This document shows positions 54,791-64,000 of a DNA stretch of 64,000 nucleotides, piece after piece. Below the pieces are notes generated by a model that saw only the letters and a program-made list of their open reading frames with translations, was not told the DNA's origin and made no database searches. This DNA comes from Cinclus cinclus (taxonomy: Eukaryota; Chordata; Aves; Passeriformes; Cinclidae): contig NC_085071.1 in NCBI RefSeq assembly GCF_963662255.1, positions 1,339,201-1,403,200 on the forward strand, in the 5' to 3' direction. The first letter of the stretch is position 1. Every line of letters starts with the position of its first letter. The position numbers were made by a program, and so were the translations under genes.

Positions 54791-57024
54791 TCTCAAATCC
54801 CTGCTGGGACACACAAATGTTGTGCCCTGATTGCCAGCGGGGTCCTCGCTGTGCTCTGGAAGTGTGCAGAGATACCAGATTTCAGCCCCAACAAACGGAC
54901 TGGTTGCATTTCTTCTCTGCTGCTGCTCTGGGGTTTAGGGGAAAGGGCTCCCCCGTGTTTCTGTGCCCAGCACGTGTCCACTGCCATCCCAGCCATTCCA
55001 GGGTCACTGGCACCGATGGCATCTCCCTCATCCAGGCACTGGGGACGCTCAGGCAGGAAGGGCTGGAGAACACCAAAACTCGGCTCCTGTTCAGCTGAAC
55101 TCCCCTAGGCTCACCTGTGTCCCTTTGTCGCCGCAGCCAGGTGGGAGGGGTGGGGAGATGTCGAACCCGGTCTGTGCTGTGGGACAGCTTTACTCATCAA
55201 GGGTAATTAAGAAAGGAGCCTGGACACCGTTCTTAAGCAAGACTCTCTGCAAAGTCGGAATCAGAGGGGACAGAGGGGACAGAGGGGACAGGGACAGTAC
55301 CCCCCCCCAGCCCTGCAGGGATGCGGAGCCTCCCGCTCCACGTCCGGCTCCCGTCATCCTGCCTTAATTAAGGGAAACCTCATCAGTGACAGGCTTCAAT
55401 CAGGCACGCCATGAGGAGCTGACGGGGCGCTAAATGCAATCAGCGATTGTCACCGCTGAGGTGACAGCTGGAGGCTGGGAATGGTCCCGATTCCCTCCCA
55501 GGATCCCACCGGGAATGCGAAACCTTCCGCTGGGATTTGGGGGGCTGGGACAGCACCCCTAGGTCAGGGTGAACACAGGGTAGGGCAGGGCTGTGTGGGG
55601 GGGACACAGGACAGGGACAGTTCTGGGGACTATGGGTGACACACAGGGACAGGGACAGGGACAGGGACAACTCTGGGGACTGTGGCTGTGGGTGACACAC
55701 ACAGGGCAGGGACATTCTTGCTGCAGGTGACCCACACAGGACAGGGACACCCCAGAATTTTCCTCATGCCAGGTCACCACAGAGAAAGCCTTGGGAAAAA
55801 GCAGCACTTCCACTCGGTGTTCACAAGTTCTCCAGTTTTAGATAAAACTTCACCCCAGCCATGGACTGAGCCCATGGCAGAGCTCGATCACTGTGGAAAC
55901 TCAGCAAATATTTCAACATTTGGGTCTGTGCTCCCATTTTGGGTGGCAGGGAGAGGCATTTGGCTGGCTCAGCAGTGTTATTTGTTTTATGGGGTTGATT
56001 TTTTTTCCCACTGAGAGAGCTGAGAGAGCAGAGAGAGCAGAAATTTGGGGATTCTCTCTGGCAAGAGGCATGGATAATGTGATAGACTATGAATCCTGCA
56101 GGAGTTAATTGGCTGGGGATAAACGATGGCCAGAGCAGGAGGCAGGGGAGGATTGTGTTCTCCTCACTCCCAATATTAACCCCCAACACGATTCAAGGCA
56201 TTTTTATCCGATTCATGGCCTGTCTCTCTCCAAGGACAAGAGAGGTGAGGAGAATTGACTGTGTCCGCTTTCAATCTCAAATCTTTCCATCAAATTTGCG
56301 ATTCCTTCCTGTCATGATGAAGAGAGGGCAAAGCTTTTCCACTCCCACCCAGCCGTGGATGGCTGGAGGAGCTGGAACCCACTCAGAAATCTGGGCTCTG
56401 CTCGGTAAAAGGTTACTAAAATAATTTACCGTAGTTAACCTGTTGTTATCAAAGCACAAGTAATAGGTTAAAAACTTTCATGTTAAATTTTATAGAACAA
56501 AAAATGTAAAAATAAAGGGGTAAACGGAGGAGGAAAAAAAATGGGTGGGGGGGAAAGGCCATTGGAACCAAACAAGCTGAGTTAAGGAGCACCGGTGAAT
56601 AAAGGAGCGCTGGTGCTGTTTTACACCCTGAGCTGGCACTGAAATGCAAAATAACTCGCAGACAAATGAGCCCTCCCGACTGCCCCACTCCCAGAGGTCA
56701 CCAGCCCAGCCATGAAAGCCGCGATTCAATTTGGAATCAAGCTGGAAAATCGGACAGGAAAGACCAAAGGGGTCGCAGGGGAAGCCAAAAGTCACCAAGA
56801 CAAGAAATGCATCACATGGGAGAGAACCATCCCTAAAATGGGGCAAAGAGGGAGGCTGGGCTTTCAGTATTTGGAAATGTAAAGGCTGTTCATGATTCCC
56901 AGAGGAATCGGTGGCAACTGGAGAGGTGGAGGTGGCAAGGGACCGCAGCGGGGCCGGCGGTCCTTCCTCCTGGTGTGATGCTGGTTTTGGGAGACAAATC
57001 AGGGACAAATTGCTGCAAATTCGG
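54791..57024. other. 2.2 kb of unique sequence with G/C-rich repeats
   Basis: No gene recognised. 55263-55290 has four GAGGGGACA-like units. A C9 run lies at about 55301-55309. 55340-55460 keeps many CpGs beside a TTAATTAA. 56140-56470 has scattered LTR-like signals that I could not turn into a call. Open frames reach 172 codons (56490-57008, minus) without domain. Confidence 0.5.
55600..55755. repeat. GGGACA-rich tandem repeat
   Basis: (GGGACA)n runs sit inside a larger duplicated unit: 'tctggggactatgggtgaca' at 55622 and 'tctggggactgtggctgtgg' at 55672, each followed by ACACAGGGCAGGG or similar. About 155 bp in total. Confidence 0.8.
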
Positions 57025-57320
57025 CTGAGGGAGCTGGGAAGGGTATGGAGCCCCAGGAGAGGCTGAGGGAGCTGGAAAGGGGCTCAGCCTGGAGAAAAGG
57101 AGGCTCAGGGGGGCCCTTGTGGCTCTGCACAACTCCCTGACAGGAGGGGACAGCCGGGGGGATTTGGGATCCGCTCCAGGGAACAGGGACAGGAGCAGAG
57201 GAGATGCCCTCAATCTGCTCCAGGGGTGGATTTTAGGGGAAATTCCTTCACTGGAAGCTGCCCAGGGCATGGAGGAGTCCTCATCCCTGGGAGGACTCCT
57301 CCAGCCTTCATAATCCTGTG
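57025..57320 (+). mobile_element. CR1 LINE fragment with internal deletion
   Basis: Starts with 'cggctgagggagctgggaag', then 'cagcctggagaaaaggaggc' and 'ctctgcacaactccctgac', then 'gggatccgctccagggaaca', 'ggacaggagcagagg' and a shortened 3' part 'aaattccttcactggaagct', 'gcccagggcatgg', '..cataatcctgtgac'. The left 120 bp match 3350-3480 and 60968-61040 closely. Part of the 3' UTR between the last two blocks is missing compared with 60961-61310. A short direct duplication 'ctgggaggactcct' lies inside. Confidence 0.88.
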
Positions 57321-59814
57321 ACTGAAATCCTGCAGCCTTGGAGTGGCAGTGCCTCCCTCCAGGAGCTGCTCCCTCAAGGAAAACTCCTCCAGCTTGTATT
57401 CTGTGAAGGGAATTTCCCCTTTCCTCATGGACAGAGAGCAGTGGCTTCCCCCCTGAGCCTGAGGATGTCTGGGCTGATGTCGATCCATCCCTGCCCTGCA
57501 ATATTTCAGAGCGCTGCTCCCGGAAAATGTACCAGGAGTGGGAGCAGGGATCCAGCTGCGTCTGGCTGAGCCATCAGCATTTCCATAGGAGGAGAACAAG
57601 GGAATGTGAATCATTCCAGAGGGAGCCCGGAATTTTACACCCACAATGGGAACGGCTCTGGGGCACCAGCCCTGGCATCTCCCTCCACTGCCCCAGTCCC
57701 TCACCCGATTTCTGTCACGCAGCTCTGGGCGCTCCCAGCTGCTCACTTGCCCCCCAGTGGCACCAATTCCTCTAACAGGAGCTGTTCCCTCTCCAGGCAA
57801 ACCTCATCCCCATGGAATTCTCAGACCATCACTCCGGTTCCCTGCAGTGCCTCCATCTCATCAGCACTCGGTGTCCCCATCCTCCTCCAGGAGAAATCCA
57901 GCCTCTGCCAGGGCTTCCTGGGGGCTCCTCCCGGGTGTGTCACGCCCGGGATCATTCCCTGCCACATTCCCATCCCAGCAGCTCCCGAGAGGGATCGCTC
58001 TGCGACCTTTTTTACACCATTTCAGGCAAGTTCGAAGTCTCTCAGGCCTTGTTTTCAGTCTCCACCTTTTCCTCTCCCTCCTCTCCTTTCTTGGTCATCA
58101 CAAGGCCCCAGGGTGAGGAGCAGCAGCAGATCCTCCATCAAGGACACAAGTGCAGCAAAACTGTTTGTTTTTGTGTTTTCTTTCAGCTCTCACTAGCCAG
58201 GAATGAGCTCTCAGCCTGGAGATCCAAGCTCCAACCGCTGCCACAGCCCCAGGAGCTGCTCCAGAGAACCCAAACCCTCCTGCCCAGGCTCATTTGTTCC
58301 ACTTCCCTCTGAAGGCAGCAATCAGAGCACTCCATCTTCCTCTAAATTGGAACTTGAGGGGAGATTGAAAAGGACATGCTTGTACCACATAACCACCGAC
58401 CTTCCCGAGGAACTTTAATGCCTGAAACATCCTTGGATTTGTTTGGGCTCAATTCAATCTCCCCTCAGCACAGGGTAATTTCTACACCTGCAGAAGCTGC
58501 TGGGAAGAAGGAGCTGCTCTGAGGCAGCCTGGCAGAGGGGCAGGTTTGATTCCCCTTCTCCCTAATGGGATTGATTAAAAGCTTTGCTGTATTATCCCTG
58601 ACACGAGGGTACTTTTATCCAGGGGATGTGATGGGTTTTATTCCCTGGGGCTGCAGGTTCATCACTTGTGATGCTGCTGATGGGAAATCCGAGGTCCTGG
58701 CTGGCACCAGAGAGCTCCACAAATCCTTTTACCCTCGAGTCCAGCTGCAAATGGCTCTGTCCTCCATAACAGAGTGGATGTGGGGCCTCTGTCTGAAGAG
58801 TCCTTGCAGGATGCTGGAAGGAATCCTGTGCCATGGAGCCCTGGGGGTAGGTTTAGGGTGAGTCTGGCCCTTTGCACTGCAGGTTTTTAGCTGTAGAAGT
58901 GCTCAAACCCATTTCCCCCGACTCTGTTTCCTTCCTACCCTTCAGAATCATCTCCTTCAAATGATTTGAATGATCTCTGGTGCAGGTCTGCAGCACCTCC
59001 ACCCTCTGAGGAGCAGCAGGACCTGAACTCCTGCTCTTTGTCCCCTCCCTGGATCCTGGGTGCTCCTGGTGTCTGCTCCTGCAGTGCAGAAATTCCTATC
59101 CCAATCTCTGGATCATCTCCCAGCTGCCTCCTTTCTGAGGGGAGAAATTTCCTCCCTGGCAGGCCAGGGAGAAGCTGCTGCTTTGCAGCTGAGCTCCCTG
59201 GCTTGTCAAAGGAATCTCAAAAACAAATGGGAAAAAGGATGGGAAAAAAAATAAGAAAGGGTGGGAATGGTGAGGGATGTCAGTGAGCAGCAGTGGGACT
59301 GAGAGGTTGTCACACGTGTGGAATGAGCTCAGGGCCTGGGGTCACTGAGGGCTTGCAGGAGATCACTGTCCCCAGTGTCACCTCCAGCGTCACTGGGTAG
59401 TCAGCACAGTACAGGCTCAGGGATCCCCTGGGTCAAACTCAGCTCCACCTCGCTGCTGCTGATTTTGGGGGGTGCTAAAGCAGCCCGGTCAACTCCTCCT
59501 GCCCTGCTGCAGATGCCGCCCTTGGCTGTGACAAGGACCTTGGAGCCTGGTCCTTCCTGGTCCCAGCCACATTGCACGAGGAGTTCCTGGTGCTCTGGAT
59601 TCCTGGGGATACTGATCCCTGCTGTGACCGCAGCTCTGAGAGCAGCACCGCTGCTGCGATTGCTGCCCAGACATCCTCATTCTATCCATTCCCTGGCAGC
59701 GAGCTGCAGCTGCTTTCCCAGCGCTGCCAGGCAGCATTAGGAGATCTTTGATCGCTGACCTTGCCCCTGCCTGGCTGATTTGCTCTTCCCTTGTACTTCC
59801 TGACAGCTCCCTCT
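57321..59814. other. 2.5 kb of unique sequence
   Basis: No gene, RNA or transposon recognised. Open frames up to 203 codons (56890-57501 and 57606-58196) overlap on both strands; part of the minus one is CR1. GC content rises toward the CpG island that follows. Confidence 0.5.
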
Positions 59815-60440
59815 TTCGCAGCCTGCTCCGCCCGGGGCTGTGCCGTGCCCTCGGGCAGCTCCGCTTTGGTGGGAGCGCGGACGGCTCTGGAATCGCTGCT
59901 GCTCCGACAGCCCAGCGCTCCTCTTCCCTCGTCCTGCCGGACACCCCGGGGGCTCGGCGGAATCCCCTGAGATGGGGGATGGCTCATCCCTCGGGCAGAG
60001 CTCTCCAGGAGCTGCCGGAGCCCTGGCATTGCCCAGCTGAGTCCCTGGTCCCTGCGGCTGCTCCTCCGACGGGCTCCAGAGCGCGGGGAGCGGTGCGCGG
60101 CGCTCCCGGCAGCTCCGCCGTGCAGGATGGCGGTGGCTGCGGAAGGGAGGGGGAATCTCATCAATAAAAGCCGCGATTTTGCCTCCCCCGCTCTCCTCCC
60201 TCATCCCTGGCGTTTGAAAGGCGGGATTGAGAGCTCGCAGCTCGGGGGCTGCTGCAGATGTGGAGCGGGGCCGCTCCCCGGGAGTGCTTCCAGCAGCAGA
60301 ATTCCGACGGGAGGAAATGGGCCGGCGACACCCCGCAGACAATGCTCCATTGCAAGTATCCTCTGCAGATGTGCTTCCTCCTCATCAGCACTCGCGATCC
60401 TCATTGAGGCTCCTTCCCTCCTGCCCCGCGCTCAAAAGGG
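59815..60440. promoter_or_regulatory. CpG island, candidate promoter
   Basis: Hand count gives 52 CpGs in about 625 bp, far above the rest of the window outside the 24-bp array, in non-repetitive GC-rich sequence. A YY1-like ATGGCGG lies at 60127-60133 and a TATA-like ATAAAAG at 60164-60170. CpG islands of this kind usually mark promoters in birds. The ATG of the YY1-like site has A at -3 and G at +4, and opens a 202-codon plus frame (60127-60735) with no recognisable domain. A minus frame of 201 codons covers the same DNA. Direction of any transcription is undetermined. Confidence 0.55.
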
Positions 60441-60734
60441 GCTGAGATTTCATCTTGGGTTTGTTCCCAGAAGGATGAGACAAAGGAGTGAAAGGGAAGA
60501 AAGGGAGAGCAGCCGCTCTGGGTGGGACCGGCTCCCGTGCAGGGAGGATGAATGGGAATTCTGGGTCACACCGGTTCCACTGAAGCTTTGCCAGGCAACT
60601 TCTGGAGCTCAGATGGAGCTGGGGTTGGAGCTGGGACGGGTCTGGGCTGGATTTCACACTCCCAATAAAAGGATGGAACATTTTTTTTCCTTCAGAACTT
60701 CCTGTGAGTTGGTTTTCACTGCTCCCCCAAGGTG
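60441..60734. other. Unique sequence after the CpG island
   Basis: Not assigned. A T-rich tract ending 'ccttcag' at 60681-60694 and a GTGAGT at 60704-60709 are splice-like but only about 10 bp apart, so they cannot bound a normal exon. Confidence 0.45.
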
Positions 60735-60960
60735 ACAGTAGAATTGAGAATCCCAAGATTGCTGAGGTTGGAAAAAACCTCCAGGATCATCGAGTCCCAG
60801 CTGTGCCCAATGCCCACCTTGTCCCCAGCCCAGAGCTGAGCACCACATTCAGGAATTCCTGGGACACCTCTGGGAATGGGGATTCCAAACCTCCCTGGGC
60901 AGCCCCTGTCAAGGCCTGGCTAAAAGGAAACATTCTCCAATCCTCCTTTATCCTGGACAA
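60735..60960 (-). mobile_element. CR1 LINE 3' end, left arm of inverted pair
   Basis: Tail at the left: 'agaattgagaatcccaagat', 'gaggttggaaaaaacctcc', 'aggatcatcgagtcccagct', then 'gggacacctctgggaatgg', 'aaacctccctgggcagcccc', 'tgtcaaggcctggc', and 'ggaaacattctccaatcctc'. Its 5' side meets, head to head, a plus-strand CR1 at about 60961. Confidence 0.85.
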
Positions 60961-61310
60961 AAGGAAGCTCAGGGGGGCCCTTGTGGCTCTGCACAACTCC
61001 CTGACAGGAGGGGACAGCCGGGGGGATTTGGGATCTGCTCCAGGGAACAGGGACAGGAGCAGAGGGAACGGCCTCAGGCTGGGCCAGGGGAGCTCAGGGT
61101 GGACAGCAGCAGGAATTTCCTCATGGAAAGGGTGCTCAGGGACTGGAACTGCCCAGGGGGGTTTGGAGTCCCCATCCCTGGAGGTGTCCAAGGAAGGACT
61201 CTGGCACTGAGAGCTCTGGGCTGGGGACAAGGTGGGGATCAGGCACAGCTTGGACTCGATGGTTTCAGAGATCTTTTCCAACTTTGGTAATCCTGGGATT
61301 CTGCAATCCC
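60961..61310 (+). mobile_element. CR1 LINE 3' end, right arm of inverted pair
   Basis: Motifs in order: 'aaggaagctcaggggggccc', 'ctctgcacaactccctgac', 'gggatctgctccagggaaca', 'ggaacggcctcaggctggg', 'cagcaggaatttcctcatgg', 'ggaactgcccaggggggttt', 'gtccccatccctggaggtg', 'cttggactcgatggtttcag' and a tail '..cctgggattctgcaatcc'. It is the most complete plus-strand CR1 3' UTR here. With the minus copy to its left it forms a large imperfect inverted repeat. Confidence 0.93.
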
Positions 61311-62461
61311 ATGAAATGGTGCTGTGGGGTGGCATCTCCAACATTTTGGGACATGCAGCAATGCAGGGGTGGAGGCAGAGCTGGTGCTGGTGGGGATGGA
61401 GCTGCCTGGAGCTGCTCTAGAACAGTGCTGGAATGAGGAGAGGGAATGGGGATGGATGGAATGAGGAGAACAGAAGGAAATCAGCGATTCCCAGGTCCTG
61501 CCACAGAGACCTTAATTGAGCAGAAATTCCCATTTACAGGAGGTCTGGAGGAGCTGTGGAAGGCAGAGCCCCAGAGCCCATCCCAGATCTTCCCAAGGAA
61601 ATGAGGCAGGAAAACCTCTGGCTGGGAGAGTTTCAGGTGAGGGGAATATTTTGTTAACCTACAGCACATTTTTTAAATGTGAGGAGCAAGAAGCTTTGGA
61701 AAACCAAACACAAGGAAATCCCTTGGCTCTTCCAATACCTTGAATAGAACTGGTTGTTTGTTTTCATCCAAATCTGTGCATTTTGCTTTTTTGTTTTAAG
61801 CAAAAAGCATTTTTAATGTCTCTGTCTGTGCCCTTCTTCCCCATTGTCTGCAAACCCAGCTTCTTTTCCCAAACAACATTTTTCAGTCCCCAAATCCCAA
61901 CCAAAACATGCTACATTAATTTAAATTCCAAGTTACTTTCTGATGGTTCTTTCTGGAAAGTGGTGTTTAGCTGTTTTTTTTTTTTTTGTTTTTTTTTTGT
62001 CTCTTTTGTACTGGAGTTCAAATATTTTCAGAGCAAAACAGTGACAAAACATTTTTAATAGGGAGTTCTTTTATCCAAATCCTTCATTGAGGAAACAACT
62101 CCAGTGTGGTTTTATTTCCCTGCATCTAATTTAATGTATTAAACCTTCTGAGCACTGGCTTTCATTTACATGACCTTTTTTCTTTATTTGATTCAGGGAG
62201 GGTGAGTGGGGGAAAAAAATCCGATTCTTTTTTGATGGAACAACTGCAGGAAAAGGTTTCTGTCTTGAGCAGAATGAAAATGAGGATCTGAATGCTCTCT
62301 CCCACCCTGGGACTTGTGGAGAAGCTTTAAAAACCACAAAGCTAAAATAAAACAAAACAAAACAAAAAGAGCCAACCTCAAACAGTTGTTTCTGTTAGGA
62401 ATGGTTTGGTTTGTTCTTCCCTGAAACAATTCCGAGCCCCTGGATGCCCTCACTGTTGGGG
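61311..62461. other. Unique, AT-rich sequence
   Basis: No gene recognised. 61760-62250 is AT-rich, with a T14 run at 61974-61987 followed by a second T-run, and (AAAAC)n-like 'ataaaacaaaacaaaacaaa' at 62345-62367. Confidence 0.55.
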
Positions 62462-62790
62462 AAATCATGGAATTAGAGAGCAGTGGTGGTTGGAAAAGAC
62501 CTCCAAGAGCATCAAGGCCAAACTTGGACTGAATCCCACAGAACTCGATCTCCAAATGCCAAACCCACTTATTTCTTGTGCACTTCCAGGGACGTGACTC
62601 CAGCACTGCCCTGGGCAGTCCCTCCCTGTCACGAACTCCTCTTTCCATGAGGAAATTCCTGCTGATGTCCAGTCTGAACCTCCCGGGGCACAACCTGAGC
62701 CTGTTCCTCTCGTCCCACCCACGGGTTTGCAGCACACCGGGACTGGCTCTGACTTTTGGGAGCTCCAGGAATCCAGGAAGGCCTTGGGAT
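62462..62790 (-). mobile_element. CR1 LINE 3' end
   Basis: Tail at the left: 'aatcatggaattagagagca', 'ggttggaaaagacctccaag', 'gcatcaaggccaaacttgg', then 'cactgccctgggcagtccct', 'ctttccatgaggaaattcct', 'gctgatgtccagtctgaacc' and 'acaacctgagcctgttcctc'. Layout matches the minus arm at 60735 and extends further 5'. Part of the 180-codon minus frame here is CR1 3' UTR and so not protein. Confidence 0.92.
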
Positions 62791-62863
62791 GCTCCATGAA
62801 GACATCCAAGTGGTCCTGGAGTGAAGGGACATGGTTATTCCAGCTCCAGGGGCTGCATGGGGC

Positions 62864-62982
62864 ATCCTTTGGGTGCCACCATCCCTTGGGTACCACAGTC
62901 CCTTGGATATTGTGTTCCCCTGGACACCACCATCCCTTGGACACCACATTTCCTTAGATATTGTGTTTCCCTGGATACCACA
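62864..62982. repeat. 17-bp tandem repeat, seven units, 51-bp super-period
   Basis: Seven units of exactly 17 bp, such as ATCCCTTGGGTACCACA and GTCCCTTGGATATTGTG. The ATATTGTG variant occurs at units 3 and 6, giving a three-unit (51-bp) higher-order period. Confidence 0.92.
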
Positions 62983-64000
62983 CCTCTTGCTGGGCAGAGG
63001 CTGGGTGTTCCACAGGCCCCAGGCTCTGGCTCCACAGCCCCAGCCCTTCCCAAGGAATTTTTCCAGGTGACAGCTGCTCCTGCCACAGCAGCCACCAGGT
63101 TGAACCACCTGGGATCCCCTGATGTGGGCAGAGAGTAGAAGGCAGGAGAAGTGGATTTGCTTTTCCATCCTTTGCCTCCTCCTGGGTGGAGATTTCCAGC
63201 CAGGATCAAGCAGATGATCCCTGGGATCTGAGCTGGAGCTGGGCTCCAGGCTCATCCTGGTAATCCCAGCATTCGAGCAGACACAGGGGTGACCCAGAGC
63301 TGATTTTGCTCTCATCCCACCCTGCCCAGGAGCTCTCCTTGGATCCATGTTTTCCTCCTACTCATGCTGTTCCGGACAAAAGAAAACAACAAAACCAAAA
63401 CCAAACCAAAACAAAACCAACCAACCAACCAACCAATAAATAAAAAAAAAAAGGCATGCTGCTTCATTTTGCAATCTCCAGAGATGTCAGAGCAGAGGCA
63501 GCCACGGAATGCAGATCTTGCATTCCCAGGAAATAAATTAGATGTTGATTGGCAAGTGCAATCCTGCCCAGCCTGCCTGGAATCCCAGATGAGCCCACCT
63601 GCAGCATGGCTGGGGCTGTTCCTGCTCTCCAAACACATTTTTAATCCGTTCCTCTGAGCCTGCACGACCAATCCCACTTCCCAATTCTCTGTTTGGACAG
63701 AAACGCTGAGCACGAGCTCTCCTTGGCACCTGTGGGTTCACGTCTGTGATTTCTGGGTGGATCAGAGGGGCCTGGGTATTTCCAGAACTATCATCAACAG
63801 ATCATGGGCTGCTCTTACAGCAGCTTGGAATTTGATTTCTTCCCCTCTGATGGCTGTGGGCCATTTTCCTGTGACGTGGGAAATCATGTTGTGTAGTTCC
63901 CAGACATTTTATGGGATCAGCCTTGTCACATAGCCCAAGGACTTCTGAGAGCTCTCTTTGGAGGCAGGAAAAAGCAAAATGTGCCCTGGGGACATCGAGG
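62983..64000. other. Unique sequence with an A-rich tract
   Basis: No gene recognised up to the window edge. 63377-63452 is A-rich with (CCAA)5 at 63417-63436 and A11 at 63442-63452. A 239-codon minus frame (62629-63348) crosses the 17-bp array and CR1 and has no domain. Confidence 0.55.

Noticed and set aside
56140..56470. Possible third LTR on the minus strand (GGATAAAAATG as a TATA box)
   Set aside because: No polyadenylation signal at the right spacing and no TG..CA ends found.
1..64000. tRNA, rRNA or snRNA genes
   Set aside because: Looked for B-box-like GGTTCGA words and well-known RNA gene starts by eye and found none; a covariance-model search would be needed to exclude weak candidates.

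Overview
This window reads as intergenic or intronic nuclear DNA from a bird, most likely a songbird. The best evidence is about twenty fragments of the avian LINE CR1, recognised by the end of the element (an A/G-rich body, a '..tggaggtgtccaagg..' type stretch, then '..ttccaacc..attctgtgatt'). They occur on both strands and are mostly 5'-truncated. Two LTR-like segments, a short interstitial telomeric repeat and many micro- and minisatellites fit the same picture. Nothing suggests a bacterial, plasmid or viral genome. I found no protein-coding gene, tRNA, rRNA or CRISPR array that I can support. The longest open frames (353, 408 and 470 codons) are by-products of tandem repeats.

Layout. 1-5.1 kb: plain sequence, a 700-bp (GT)n tract and two CR1 pieces. 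5.1-10.6 kb: telomere-like repeat, five CR1 pieces, and two perfect pentanucleotide tracts, (GGAGA)n and (CTTCC)31, each lying close to a CR1 fragment. 10.6-29.8 kb: mostly unique sequence with a few CR1 remnants, one LTR-like block at 26.0-26.4 kb and some AT-rich, TAAT-rich stretches that resemble conserved noncoding DNA. 29.85-30.79 kb: an AT-rich array rich in TCATNATGA-type palindromes. 30.8-39.4 kb: unique sequence, a 10-bp phased repeat at 37.1 kb and a CR1. 39.4-42.6 kb: a 20/21-bp array and an 18/19-bp array with a 224-bp higher-order period. 42.6-48.6 kb: unique. 48.6-49.8 kb: a 24-bp array of exactly 48 units, extremely CpG-rich. 49.9-57.3 kb: an LTR-like block and a cluster of CR1 fragments. 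59.8-60.4 kb: the only CpG island made of non-repetitive DNA, and the best candidate for a promoter in the window. 60.7-64 kb: a head-to-head CR1 pair, another CR1 and a 17-bp array.

No pathway or operon can be described. The story is one of repeat dynamics: CR1 insertion, microsatellite tracts arising next to CR1 pieces, and several independent minisatellite expansions. Near-identity of three CR1 copies at 4.4, 7.4 and 52.6 kb points to one comparatively young subfamily. All boundaries are read by eye; those of interspersed repeats may be off by tens of bases.
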